This document shows, in pieces, positions 45,116 through 58,086 of a stretch of 64,000 nucleotides of DNA (positions are counted from its first letter, which is position 1; every line of letters begins with the position of its first letter). The notes below the pieces were generated by a model that made no database searches, was not told where the DNA came from, and worked only from the letters and a program-made list of their open reading frames with translations. The DNA lies in contig VSDK01008955.1 in the NCBI GenBank assembly GCA_009767595.1, positions 218,787 to 282,786 on the forward strand. Reading direction: 5' to 3'. The position numbers and the translations under genes were made by a program. Origin of the DNA: Symbiodinium kawagutii. Lineage: Eukaryota > Sar > Dinophyceae > Suessiales > Symbiodiniaceae.

Positions 45116-48100
45116 TCACGTCTTTGGGATCGAGAATTGTGCGGCATTGGCAGCAAGTTCTGACTGTATCTCCTCTTCACTTGCCCAAGGTGGACCGAAG
45201 AAGGCCGGTCGAGCGAAGGGAATGGACAAGCCAATCTTGAAAGAGGGACGTGCCTGCGGTACGATTTGCCATAGGTGGGAACTACCAAGTTCTCTGTTAT
45301 CGAAGCCAGCCCTTGCACACTCACACCAAACAAACCAATCAAAGAAAGCAATTAGTTTCAGGCCAAGGTCTTTTATTGCAAAATGGCCACACAATTTCCA
45401 TATTTGTAAAAATAATCCGTAGCATGCTCATTTCAAAAGGAATTTGACAGCCCGCCCATCAAGTTGTAACACGCCAAAGAATTGCAACGAAAAAAACATA
45501 AAAATCGCAACATTCAAACATCATCAAACATCACATTCTCATCTCATTGACAAATTGGATCCCTTTTCAGGCACTCCCGAAGAATTGCAACGCAGTGCCG
45601 AGGTGCGTGAAGCAGAGTAATCCAGGCCTGGCTCTCCAAGAAGTTCATTCAAAGGGGGATAGCCCATGTGTGCACCACCCCCAACCCAGCCAACAGCTCA
45701 TGGGAAATCTTCATCACAATTTATAGATCACAAGGTGGTTTATCTTTAGGAATGTTTGTACATTGGTTGCTATGTTTATTGATATCGATCGACCAGATCT
45801 TCTACCAGTTGGGAATCAATGGGACCAATTGGACCATCCCATTCTTGGAGTACAGTGCCTAGCTTTCAACCATACCCAGTCGGTAGACCCAACGTGCACT
45901 GCAGAGGTTGGTGCAGAAGCTATGGGAAGAAGTTGATTGACTCAAGGGCAGTACAAATGGTGACCCGACATCTCGAGTGGCGAACATATTTCCATGAGGT
46001 CGTGATACTTTCCAAGACACCTGGGAAATGAATCCGCATTTCCCAGCAACAAAACCAAAAAACCAAGCAATTTCTGACTCACTGCTTGCCACTGGCTTCA
46101 CATGCTGACCTGGAGTTGAGCCATGTCAGAAATATCGATGCATGCCCAATAGGCGCTAGCTGCATAGGGGAATGAAGCCACATCCACAATGGACAGATCT
46201 TTACCCAACAAAAATGGACCGCCGCTTTCGAGAAGCTGGTCATCCTTGGAATGGAGGCAGGTCAGGTGCAAGGGACTGGCAAGTGAAATACTGATCCAAA
46301 ACAGTGGCATATCCCCACACTGGCCTCGTGCACAAACTTTGTAGCAACAAAAGGGTCTCTAGTCTTTTCAGTTGTTTCAGAACATGTTCATGCAATCCCT
46401 CGCTTCACCTGTCCTTTCACATTCATGGGATGAGGAAAGGATCCAGTGTCCAAGCATACATTATACATGATCAGGGAAAGGATCCTACAGTTTTTACTTT
46501 GCAAGACTATTTGGCAAGCAAATTTGACTCAGCTGGACTTCCCCTTTGTTTCTGTTCCTTCTTTCATTAAACAAATGTGAAGCACACACACAACCAATGC
46601 ACTGAAGGGCCATCTGAACGACTGCGAGAAAGAATGATTTGCATGTTTGCACTAGCTTACAATACTTCATACTAAATCTATATCTCTAAATCTTGCTACT
46701 GGAATCAGTATGTATCTGCTAGGATAAACTACTTTGAAGACTGAGTGCTTGGACTGCTGCCGGTCACTTCGGCTTTCCGTCACAAGCCTTCAGGATCATT
46801 TACGTCGCCTACCAGTACCAGTATGTCCCACAGAGACCAACCAACGTCACTCAGAAGTGATGGCAGGTACAGGTGTTAAAGCTTTCGTCCAAATGCAAAG
46901 TGAACTAAAACACACACACACACAGTATTTCATTTGTCAAATAACCTGATAATCATTGATTGAACATGATTGAACTGTCCTAGTCCCAGCTCATTAGTTA
47001 GAACAACATACTAGTACCAATAAACCAGTGGATATATGAAGGCCATCTATCCATCATCCCTCAAGAGTGATGGGTTTCTGCTACCTTTCGTCTCATTCTC
47101 GAGAGATCCAACAATGGACATGGACATGACTAAACACTGCAGCGCCAAGCAGATTGAAGATGGAGTCAACGAGCCCTCAAAGGAAACAGAAACCTCACCA
47201 AGCTTGAACCAAGTTTCCAACATCTTCAAACACCTCTTTGCTTCATTCCCAAAACGCGCGATGGCAAAGTCATCTTTCTCCCCCTTTGTCGCAGCAATTC
47301 GATTGAAGTACATACCTTGTGGACTCGGAGCTGTTCGATTCCGAAGAAACTTGTTGATACTCGTTTGTCTCGCAGGTTTGGGTGTCCATTCATCTTTATT
47401 ACTCATGTTTCCTCATGTCTATGCCAAGAGGATGAAATTTTGAAGGCTCAAATCTTTGCCACTTGGTTTTGCCTATGAGTCACTGCCAAGCTGCTTTGAC
47501 CGAGCATAGGTCCTTGAGCACTCACCTGCCAATACAGCCACTGCTTGCATTGCAGGTGCCTTTGAAGATCAACTTCTCTGGATGGTAGCAGGTTGCCTGT
47601 GCAGAGCAGCGCATGCAGAAACACAACGGCAGCAATCCCAACAGCACCAGGCAGCACAGCTCAGAATCACAGCGGCAGCAACAAATACAATCACAACTGA
47701 CAACGCCAGCGACTCCAAAACTTGTGCTGCGTCCAGGCTGGCCAGTGCTGGAAGCATCTGGAAGCCTTCCCAGAAAATTGGGGTCTGAAAGAAAGATTGC
47801 TGACAAGCTACTCTTCAGAACCTCACAAACATACTCCAAAATGGCTCCTGATTCTGCAACTGCCACTCCGCTTTCTCGGTCAATCAAAGCTGGAATTCGT
47901 CCGTTGGGATTTATCTTCAAGAAGCCTTCTGACTTTTGCTCGTTCTTCTCGAAATCCACCAAGCACCAGTCATAGGGTGCTCCAATCTCCTCAAACACGA
48001 TTGGGAGTTTCCACCCATTTTGAGTAGCATATATCAAGCAGCAAAAACGCGAATGCTCAGAGGTGTTCCAGGCATCTGCAAATTGCACTTGACGTGCCAA

Positions 48101-48130
48101 AGAAGAAGTGTTGGCTTGGGCCATAATCAC
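45116..48130 (-). CDS. Glutathione S-transferase (Ure2p/YfcG-like)
   Basis: Conjugates glutathione to electrophiles or acts as a glutathione-dependent reductase. Six minus-strand exons, all in phase: 48130-47827, 47596-47495, 47315-47194, 46244-46110, 45633-45607 (only 27 bp) and 45253-45116 (TGA), giving 275 residues. The N-terminal thioredoxin-fold domain (~35-102) shows YATQNGWKLPIVFEE, NPNGRIPALID and ESGAILEYVC, typical of the PNG-containing Ure2p/YfcG group. The C-terminal helical domain shows WQVSAQGPMLGQ, the GPFLLGKDLSIVDVASF motif, QAWITLL|ARPSF and a tail FFGPPWASEEEIQSEL. Donors are GT, GC, GT, GT, GC. The N-terminus is the least certain part: the ATG at 48130 gives about 30 extra residues before the first strand, and an acceptor inside this region cannot be excluded. 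Class assignment is inferred from motifs. Confidence 0.9.
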
Positions 48131-48739
48131 TTGTGGACCATGGCTACCTCAAATCCACTCAAACTCTTCTGGTTTTGAGCCGATCACCATTGGCAAAAAC
48201 ACCCCAGCAGACTCTTTGGGATGTCTCGGCAATGGCCAAAAACGCTGGTCGATATTTCACGGGGTTAGAAAGTTTCCACATGCTGCAAGTTACCATGTGA
48301 TATTATGTGCAGCACTGCCAGGGAACTCGTGCGTTGAAACTTCAGTGACTGCATGGTCGTTCATCATCACACTTCATCAATAAATATACTAAATCAATAC
48401 ATCAAATTATACAGGATGAATATCATTCGGGCATTCGCAGCATCATGATCATCAACCCTCAAGGATCCTCAAGGCACGTTCTGATCCACGCCAACCATAA
48501 ACCCCAAACCCTAAAGGGGTACGGTATGTGGATGAACTGCGTCCTTTGAGCACAGGGTTACCAATTGAAGTGTCAATGATTAGAGGATCGCAAAGGCACC
48601 TCGGCACCTCTTGCCAGATCTGAGAGTTTCACTTTGGATCGGCTTCTGATGATAAAATCATGTGAAATCGAATGCAATTGCACAGGTCCTTTCCAATCTG
48701 CAAATACTCGCGCAGAGCCAACCTTTGCAAATCCTATTC

Positions 48740-49470
48740 AATCCGAACCCCTCAATTTGATGATACAGGGGGTCCACGGGAAATGACGACCCAGCGGACA
48801 AGCTTCCTCTGTCGGGACACGTGTCCCGCACTCTGAAATCCGAGCGACAGCTTCAAGTTGATGTAGCCGTGTGTCCACACACTCAGCCGGACTGACCTTG
48901 AAGCCCATAAAAGAATTACAAACCGATGAAACTGGGACTGGCTCGTTGGGTAGGTGTGTAGGATGATATAGCAGTCTGTTCATAGTTGGCATCTTCACAA
49001 AGGTAGCAGTTTTGGAACCCCATCTCACAGTGACATCTTGATTTCATCACTTGACCAACTCTGCAAAGAATCGGAACAGCTTCGGGCAGACGGCGGACAG
49101 CTTGTGTAGGTCATGTGTCAACAGGAGGAATCACTGGACATCCTACCATATCCTACGCAGGCCACTGCATCTCCTGGGATCTCCTGCAGGGTTCGAGCTC
49201 CGAGCGATGGAATAAGCTGCAATGGCATAGAGCACCAGCAAGTGAACCTTGAGCCACCAAGCAGCTGGACAGAAACGAAGCTCTTGAGGCGCACCAGGCT
49301 GTACCTTGACTTCGTTTCTTCGCTCACTGGGATCCCGCGACATAGAACACCCACAGCCAACGATCACGCCTGGCGACGGGAGCACCGTTTGCAATATTTG
49401 AAGGCACGACTCTAAGCCACATCCCCGCTGCGCTCTGAGAGTATCTTTGATGTTGACCGGGCATCGCATA
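48740..49470 (-). other. Open minus-strand stretches upstream of GST
   Basis: 48738-49028 is open for 96 codons (RLHQLEAVARISECGTRV), with an internal AAG|GTCAGT that would make a good donor. 49118-49469 is open in two frames. They may be 3' exons of the coiled-coil cluster at 49.5-55.6 kb or the start region of GST. No family recognised. Confidence 0.3.
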
Positions 49471-49544
49471 CTTCAAAAGAGCATCTGGCTTTATGACTTC
49501 CCCCCTTTAGAACAGGAGAACTCTATAGAAGTCTCCTATGTTTT

Positions 49545-52500
49545 GAACATGGGTTTTGACGTCGAACCAGAACAGCTTCCCGGTCCTCAGAAGCCGCTGT
49601 GTGAAGCTCCGCAAGGGCCTCAAGCAGCGGCGTTGAAGCGCCAGGTAGCGAGGCAGAGATTTCTGCAAAGGAGACCAGGGGCTCCCCCTGGGGCCCTCCC
49701 CCGCCCTGTTCACCAACTCAGGCTTGGTGTCCCTGCGCTTCAACAGCTTGGCAGAGCGGCCTGAGTGGAGGTTCATGTACCGAATGAGAAGAAGTCACTC
49801 ATCTCAATTTGATTCGCATTCATTTCATGTTCTGATGCGCGCTGCGCTGGTCTGTTAGTGGATTGGAGTCAATTTGGAGACTGATTTCTTTTTCAGACAT
49901 TACTTCAGTGATCTTCCGTGCGTGTTCACGATACAGTGAGCCCACGTTCCCACTATTTCCCCATCAATGCTGCCAAAATACGCGGCGACGCTGGCAACTC
50001 GTTGCTCTGAACCCTGGCGGCGAGGACTTGGGGACCAGTGACTTGGAGGCCAGGACAACCTTGGCGCCATGGTAACGCCATAGCAACGCCATGGCAACGC
50101 TGCCTGGGGTAAGTGGAGCCGTCTTGCCACGGGACCAGTGACCTGCCAAGTGCCCAGTGCACCGTTGGAAGCCGCAAGGATCCACCGGCGTTCCGAACCT
50201 CTCGGAGCCAGGGCTCCCAGGTGACTTGTCCTGAGCCAAGGCTGTGAGCTGACACCTGATGGCACCTGATGCAGCCTTTCAAGTTCCTTTCCGATGAAAT
50301 TCTTCAAGTTTCCTCCCAAGTTGGACACTTTTACCCCATCATGCACCTATGAACACTTGGAAGTTTGAAGAAAGTCGTTTCTGCCTAATTTCTACCTCTG
50401 TTTTTTGAAGGGCCTTGGGATCCATTCTGCAGCTAACCAGTGGATAAGGGTCCATTGTGAGGAAACCGTGCCTCCACCAGCGTTCCCAGCTTCCAGGTTC
50501 AAGGGACCATAGCCTGGCTGCTGACGCATCTCTGCTGGTGGGATGTCGTCGTGCCAACTGAAAACGGCCCCACCTGTGGGTGATTGGTAGATGATGGGCC
50601 GGGCATCCAATTTCTTCTGCAGCGTCCTGCGCAACGACTCGCATTTCCAGCACAGCCTTCCTCTTCAGCATCCTCCGTCAGCATCTTCTGACTGGACGCT
50701 CCTGCACTTCTTCTCCCAAAAGTTGATGCGCTCCTCAAGCTGCGCGACCTGTCACGCAAGTTCTCAAGTGCAGGTATTCCTTATCGCCCTAGCGACGTGG
50801 GGAAGTCGTATGCTGATTCTATGCTTTTCCTTGGTACAAAGAATTGAACGATATTGAGCGGGGCTGCACCACTGGGCATACAGGTGCTTACCTGACACCA
50901 TTGCAGTCGGTGGGCGCCTCCTCGTGTCCGGCAGCTTCTGGAGGAGCAGATCCTTTGCCGGGTCGCCAAGCAGACCTGCAACGCAAAATGTCCACATCCG
51001 TCTCTCAAATCTGAGCTTCAAAGAGTGAGCAAGGCATCATGGTGCATCATGGTGCATCATGGTGCATCAAGAATCAATCAGAAAGCACAGAATTGGGTTC
51101 ATCATGATGCCAAGAGGTGCGTTTGGGAAGCCCTGAAGGTGTGGATCCTGAGGCCCCTACGCATGGTCAGCCCCTGACTCCAAGTGGTCCAGTAAGGTAT
51201 CGCTCAAATGACCCAAGACCTAATGAGCTTGAGCTGTCCAGTGGGCGTTGCCCTCAGGTGTCCCATAGAAGCCGCAGAAGCGTCAAACACCCATGCAATG
51301 AATTGGATTGTGATCCCTACCTAAAGAAATCCGATTTCAATCTATTGTAAGTTTTCAAACATCCGAGCGGAAGAATGAGCTCACTTAGAAACAAGAAAAC
51401 ATCCTATGGCATTCTCTTCAGAATCCAACGAAACAAGCAACATCAAGCAATAGACGAGACATCACCCTGGTCGACAGCATACTTTTTAGGGCCCGGCATC
51501 AGGAGTGACCTGTCATGTTTTCCACAGAAGAATGACAATCTTGAAAGAAATGGAAGAGGGACTTGACAGCAATTGAAAGTCAAGTGTACTGCTGCACACT
51601 AGTGCTGTGTCATCAACCTGCAGGCATTATTGTGCATCCTTGTGCATCAGCAAGTAACTTGGACAGCGAATTTGAGGGTCAATGCACAAAGAACTCCCAA
51701 GGTCTGACCTTGGTCCCATGAATTCCCATCCCATCAAAGCCTCGATCTTTTCCTCCTGAACTGCAGGGCTAGGGGCCTTGGAATCATTGAAGGGAAACCA
51801 GCAGCGGGCGGCTAGCGCTACTAGTGGATCCTGGTCGAAGGTGGGTACCCTCGTTGAAGCATAGGGCCTGGTACGGATCCCCTGGGCCACCGGGCAGCTT
51901 CCTCCGCTGGTGATTGGACTTCTTCCTCATCCTGCAGGCTGGGCCCCGTTCTCAGGTCCCACCCAGGATTCATGGTATGCGCTGCTGTGCACAGCCAAGC
52001 GCTGCCAGAGCTGCTGCATCTGCCAACAAATGAGGCATGCCTTCAGAGGAATTGGCAGAATTCAGTCCCCAATCATCCACAAAAAACTCTGGGATACAAT
52101 CCACCTTAATCTGTCATTAATCCACAAGCATCCACAAAAAACTCTGGGATATACAGTAATCCACATTAATCCACAAAAAATCTCGTGAAATGACAAGTGG
52201 AACCCTGGGACTCCCCGTCACCCGGCACCTGGAGCTTGAAACTGTCAGAAGTGAGCTTGCGTGATCCTGCAGACCTGAGACTGTCCTACCCGCTACCAAA
52301 CGCGGCAAAAAACACACAGCATTTATGTATTATATCATAATCATGTATGGGATATAGGATAGTTACTATATATAATATAGGATATGAAGTATGCTTATAA
52401 CGTTCTTACAAAATTATTCTGACCATTCTGATTCAGAAATCTTTCTCCACATTGCTTCGTCTCCGCAGTCTTTGTATCCGAACACGGTCCGCATAGGAGT

Positions 52501-55500
52501 TGTCTCTGACAACCTGGCTCTTTGCACTGAAAGCGCTTGAATGACCGGCTGCGACAAAGGAAACCACAAGACCCAACACTCACCTCGCATTGAACAAACG
52601 AACCAGGAGCGGTCACTCTTGAGCTAGGTCTGCCCATGATCAATGAAACTGGCACTTTAGCTAGCTGAATATTCTTGCCTCTGGGGCCCTCATGGAAGGT
52701 GCATCGAATCCAGCTGTCCATCTGTTTACTTTGGCACTTGTGAGCTGCCGCTGTAGCTGAGCACATGGAGACATGCTGATGAACAGGCAGCAGCACTGTC
52801 GGCGTAAATCTTCGAGCTTTTGGTCTGCCTGGTCGCAGTGATTACCAGCCGGTTGAAACAAAAAGATCATCCACAGTCCACTGTCCTCTGGCTCAGGCAA
52901 TCACAGGCGACATGTTGAGAGATGTTCACGTCACCACTCCATAGCTTGATACTATTTTGTGAATACATCTTTGCACTTGTCAGATTGCGTACTAGTAGCA
53001 TCTTTCCATACACATCTCTACATCTCCATATTTAAAACACTAGTTAAATTGTAGGTTGAAATATACAAACCATATCTCGTACATATCATGTACAATTAAT
53101 TGCATGTCTCGTATGTCTCGTATATATTTACAATTACTTGTCACATCTAAGCTTGTTTCTCAATGTTTGAAGCTGCTGGTTTCCTCGTGGAAATGGTTTC
53201 ATCGTCGCACCTGCTGTGTCTGCTCTGCCATGGACTGCTGCAAAGCGTGGATCAGCTGCTTGTGGCCTTGGAGGTGACCCGACCCTGGGGGCGACCCTCA
53301 TGGGGGCTTCTGGTGAAAGACATGGGGGTTGACGCTGGCATCAGAATTCTACACAGCGAAACAGAAGTCTAATCTAAGACAATCTAAGCATTGTCTTTCG
53401 CATCTCTGTGTCACATCTAAGCTTGGGTGTGACATGGGATGAAGGGCTGCCTTCGAACATCACTGTGTTCCATCCTGAGTCTTGCGCTGTCGCAACTCTT
53501 TCGGGCTTCAAGAGCCTCGTCCTTCAAAGACTTTTCCACCTGGATCAGCGTGTTGCGCTTGCAGCGGCTTGCAGTGCTTACATTTTCTTTGTTCTGCCAT
53601 GCTGCCCGTCCCTCTACCTGTCATCCTCATTTCTTTTTCGCGCCCTTTGTTTTCTTCCAACTTCCAGCAAACCCTCGACAGACTCCAAGAGCTTTTGCAG
53701 GTTCTGTTGCAAACACATGTCCAATCTATATAGTTCTAGTGCTTGCGGTATCCTCAAGCAATGTGACCGTGTCTTACAAGAAAATGCACAAATACACAAA
53801 TGGACAACACGAGATTAACAAAGCATACAAAAACCAAAGTATCAATGCTCTCCAGAATGTGAACTGTCGTCAAATGCCCGTGCTGCCCAAGGTCATTGAT
53901 TCTCCCCTGCGATCAATGGATGTTGTAATCACCATGCTTACCATTTCGATGACTATCCTCCATTGTTATCCCTATACTAACTAGTCCGTCACTATGTAGT
54001 ATAATCCTAAATACTACATATTGCACATTCTTGTGTGCATCAAAATATAGGTGGGTGACAGCAACATGCAGCTTGCCGTTTCATTGCTTCAGATTTAAGG
54101 CGAAACCGTTTAATTTCAGTGTGATTGCAACCCGCAAGGTGGATTCATCCTACGTCTGTGCATTTTGGAATCATTATGTGGCGATATGTGGCGATGAGTG
54201 GCCTCTTTCCACCGATCAGCTTCTGCGACCAACCTCACAAGGACTCAGAGGGGGCAACTGTTCTTGAAAGGTGCTGGATAGATCTGGATAGACGATATCA
54301 GAGTTCCGATGCAGTATCACCAAATTGGTTCAAGGTGCTGGATACTTGGTATGGAATCTTCGGACTTGACTAAGATAAAACCCTGGAGCATTGTATTTCA
54401 ACGAAGTGAACGGTTGTATCAAAATATTCCAAGGAGATCCAAACCCTGTACAGAAAGAGGCACGCCAGGACAACTAAATGAGAATCTTTAAAGCAATTAG
54501 AGCAAAATCACTGGCGGTTAGAATAATTGTCTGGCTTGGTGAGCAATCTAATCTGAAGCTGCAACATGCAATTTCGTATAGTGGAAAAGGAACAAACACA
54601 TTAGCAATGCCATAGCCATGCCTTATCCATGACTCTTGCACTTGCAAAACTAAATCAGCTGCACTTGCATCATGTTGCATCCAGGCATCCAGGTTGACGT
54701 GGGGGTGCGGTTCTCACAGTTGGAGCCACCAAGCTCTGCACTTTGCGACACGTTCCTCTGCAACTTTGGCTCTTTGCAAAGCTCCATGGCCCTGCGCCGA
54801 CTGCCGCCCCAACGTCTGAGGGCTGACTGGGATCTCAGGTTTCTCAGCTCATCTTACAGCTCATCTCAGCTAAAAAATGCTAAAGCTGTGTTGACTTACA
54901 GCTGTGGTTTGTGAATTTATGGTCTATGGATGTCTATGGTAGATTCGCTGGTAACGAAAAGCTGGAGAGTCTGTATTTGGGGCTGCCACCGTTGACGAAC
55001 ATACCCAGGCAGCACACCTCCGCTTGACAGCTTGCCAGTTCGTCTGCCACTTGTTTGGCCTCTGAGAATTTGCAGGGCTCCCGGGGCACTTGTGAGGAGA
55101 TTTCAAGCCAAAAAAAGACATGCAAAGTGAAATACAAGTGGGCCCCACTTGTTTCAAGCCATCAGAAAGACCAAAATCATGTTCGTCTCTTCCAGCACAC
55201 TGTGTCCATGCACTGGAAACGCAGCATGTTTCTACTTATCCCTCTGCAAAAATGCCTCGACCATTACATGTCAAGATTCCGTAATTGGATGTCTATCCAA
55301 GATAGTTCTAAGCGCGATGTGACGAGCAATTGCATCTTTTACAGAGGTCTCCGTGTCTAAGAAAAAGCTTCGTACATGTTTTCAGCTTGCAAATTTGTAT
55401 CACTCTTAAACTTGATCTTCTGAATATCGTTCTTGAGGGGTGCAATGGGGTGCTGCTTAGTTAGACCATGATGGACCTTGAAACGGGTTGTCCCCAAGCG

Positions 55501-55569
55501 ACCCGCAGCCTGCATTTCAGCCTCTCTGGTCCGCTGCTGGGCTGTCTCAAGGGCATCACGAAGCTCCGC
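49545..55569 (-). CDS. Unrecognised coiled-coil-rich gene(s)
   Basis: A long series of minus-strand exons, many with heptad-like helices: 55569-55477 (AELRDALETAQQRTREAEMQ), 55061-55018 (AKQVADELASCQAE), 54791-54742 (ALQRAKVAEERVA), 53703-53662 (NLQKLLESVEGLLE), 53539-53464 (VEKSLKDEALEARKSC), 53284-53211 (HKQLIHALQQSMAEQTQQ), 52828 to about 52796 (ADQKLEDLRRQ), 52019-51945 (MQQLWQRLAVHSSAYHESW), 51849-51709, 50975-50899, 50746 to about 50681 (VAQLEERINFWEKKC), about 50660-50392, 50346-50266 (NLGGNLKNFIGKELERLHQ) and 49662 to about 49545. Most have AG|G acceptors and GT or GC donors and whole-codon interiors. Some exons between them are missing, so the full chain is not in phase and two genes are possible. 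A scaffold or cytoskeletal role is only a guess from the coiled coils. Confidence 0.5.
50069..50100. repeat. 11-bp GCCATGGCAAC repeat
   Basis: Three copies of GCCATGGTAAC/GCCATAGCAAC/GCCATGGCAAC in a GC-rich stretch (49.95-50.25 kb) that is open in three minus frames and cannot be assigned. Confidence 0.8.
51037..51069. repeat. 10-bp tandem repeat (ATCATGGTGC)
   Basis: Three and a bit copies of ATCATGGTGC, related to the decamer arrays at 16.6 and 17.7 kb. Confidence 0.85.
52085..52190. repeat. Imperfect direct repeat (ATCCACAAAAAACTCTGGGA)
   Basis: Two copies of a block of about 55 bp containing CACAAAAAACTCTGGGATA (from about 52077 and 52134), with a third partial copy. Confidence 0.75.
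52400..52796 (-). CDS. Cys-rich open block within the coiled-coil cluster
   Basis: The minus strand is open for over 120 codons. It carries ten closely spaced Cys in its C-terminal half (for example CKEPGCQRQLLCGPC) and Lys/Arg-rich linkers. No standard zinc-finger spacing was recognised. The 5' part overlaps, in another frame, the coiled-coil exon beginning at 52828 (QLQRQLTSAKVN). It may be an alternative exon, a separate small gene or a chance open frame. Confidence 0.3.
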
Positions 55570-55599
55570 CTGCGGCGCCACGAACACGTGTGCAACATC

Positions 55600-58080
55600 A
55601 CCCTTGCAGATTTTGGCAAAAGGTCAACCGAAAGGTGGTTCCACATGCTTCATGGTTCTACGGTTTCTCCTCGGAAACTTCCGGGGTTCAAATGCAAGGG
55701 CCAGAACTGTCAAGGGTCCAGAAGTCGCCATTGTTTCTCCTTTGATTCAAGACTGTCTGTCACATGTCACGATCACAGTGGCATCCTTGATTTTACAGGC
55801 GCCTCCACAGGATTTTCCAAACGAACACTTTTGAGCTCCTCCTCAGAAACAAGGGAGGCGCTATGACGTACTACAAATCCCATGGAATACTGCTCCCCTC
55901 AAGAACAGAACCTTCAGATCGGAAACATTTGCATTGGGAGCAATCTGGAGCTGCGGTCGTATGATTACACTAAGTGCGACAAAGAATTGAATGCCTTCAA
56001 ACTATCTGCTGTACAGAATGTATATTCTATAGAAATGTCCATGAACCGAAAAATAGCACAGAAATCCAACTCTACAAACATATGGTTTCACTCGATAAAA
56101 AGGCTCTCCAATTGTTCAAGCAGGATCTAAGTGAATTTGTCAGCACAATTCACCAGCATTGCTTTCTCCCTCCCTGTCCGGCCGGTATGACTACTGTGTC
56201 AAAAAGACACACAAGCTCCTTCAAATGGAGAAGTTGTGATTGAAATGCTTCCTTCTCTAAGGTTCTTTCCTTCCAGGCTGTGCAAGTGCACTTTCACAAA
56301 ACGTCCGCAATAAAACACACACACACACACCCACAAACATAGCGAGGATTGGAAGGGATGTTGACAACTATGGTGATAGGAATTGTACTGGGCTGTATGA
56401 TATCATATCCAAATGATAGTGCAACACATCATATATCACACTATCACTATCTCATTTCAAATCACATGAGGTTTTGTATTTCGCAAAAACTAGTATGTGT
56501 AAAACTAGATGTATATATACATATTGTATTCATATCATATACCAATGTAGAAATATGATATGTGTGCAATTCTTATACGCATATCAACAGACTATGTCAT
56601 ACTACAGCGCAGAATGTCATACTGTCCGACATCATACAAAATACAAGTAGTGTGCAAAGGACAAATAAGAAACACAATAATTCCGGTGTATAATATATCA
56701 ATCTGCTACGTGATGCATGATATCTCTCATCTGATACGATTCACGCGATGTTACAGCTGTCTATGATATTGGCCCGTGCTAAAATACAATGGCATTGTGT
56801 TGTAACGCATCAGATCACATATGAATTAATGCATAGCAGAATGCATGATAGGACATGATATGTGAAAGGGTGGACTATATAATACACAATCTCAAACATG
56901 ATGTTACAGAACGTTATATATGGTAATTGCACCTGTTTTGATCTCCAATATGCTATATCATACGTGATACGTGATGTATTGGATGCATGATGCTTGAAAC
57001 GTTATCAATTATAATCTCTGCGTAGTACACGTGACGTGGATAATAACTTTGTGTCCTCTTAGCTATACGTATATGTAGTGCATTACGAAATACATATACA
57101 TACATGCACACACACACAAACTTCAAGTGATTTATGACATATGTATGTAAGCATGAACATAATATGATGACTATCATGTCTATCATGTATCCTATGGCAT
57201 ATTGGATTGTCATTAGCACATATCTGCGCATATCTGCCATCACCTGCCTTGCTGCAATTCCAGCAGGCACTCATCCGCTTTCCAGCCCTCCCAAACCACC
57301 AACTGTACAGCACAACAGTTCCGGGGGAAATGCACAACTTCAAAAGTCAGCCTCAATCGAGTGGCAGGATTTGCAAAACACCAAGAAACACCTCAGCAAC
57401 CATAAAGTATCATAAAGCAAGCGCGGTTAGGGATAGAGTGTCAGTAGTCTTCATTCTATAGTATTCAGTAGTCATGATTCACCAATGGCTGGGGAAAAAA
57501 AAAACAGAACTGCTTACTCCATGCCTCACAGGCTGCAAGATGCCTCATACCGCCCTCAATAGGATTTCCGAGCCATTGGCTCCAAGGTGAGCGATGCCAA
57601 ATCACCATTTATTACAGATCAATTCATGGACGATGAGTCATACAAGTACCAAAAAGTCCCAAATACTTTGCTATCTAGAATAAGAACCTGAATCAGATCC
57701 AGAATATTACATATGTTTCATGAGAAAGCTGTATTTGTATGTACTTGTTAGCTAAGCTGTATTTTATTTTAGCTAAGCTGTATATTTGTTGGCTCTGCTG
57801 TATTTGGTGGCTAAGCCTTGTTGGTTGGCTCTATCATTATCCATGGTGGCTATCCATGTTTGCTCTCAGGTTGTATCGGCACCTCAGCACTGGTCTTGGC
57901 TGCCTGTTGCAGCCCTTCACAGCGTGCCTGACACGGAGTGCGTGTTGCGAGCCGTGTGACTCGGGTTTTCACCATACCTACAAATCCATTATACATATCT
58001 ACATATACTGTATCTACAAATCCCATAGAATCCCCTACGACACTCCATCCATATCAAGGTCAGGTGACCTTACGTGCTGT
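55600..58080. other. Stretch without a recognised gene, 55.6-58.1 kb
   Basis: An exon-like minus block at about 55843-55800 (after TTTCTGAG, EELKSVRLEN) may continue the coiled-coil cluster upstream. 56.3-57.2 kb is AT-rich with many ATCATAT words and a (CA)n run at 56311-56329. A plus-strand block at 57257-57405 (Pro/Ser/Gln-rich) is open but unassigned. A 21-bp imperfect TTAGCTAAGCTGTAT repeat lies at 57740-57815. Confidence 0.4.
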
Positions 58081-58086
58081 CCAGCG

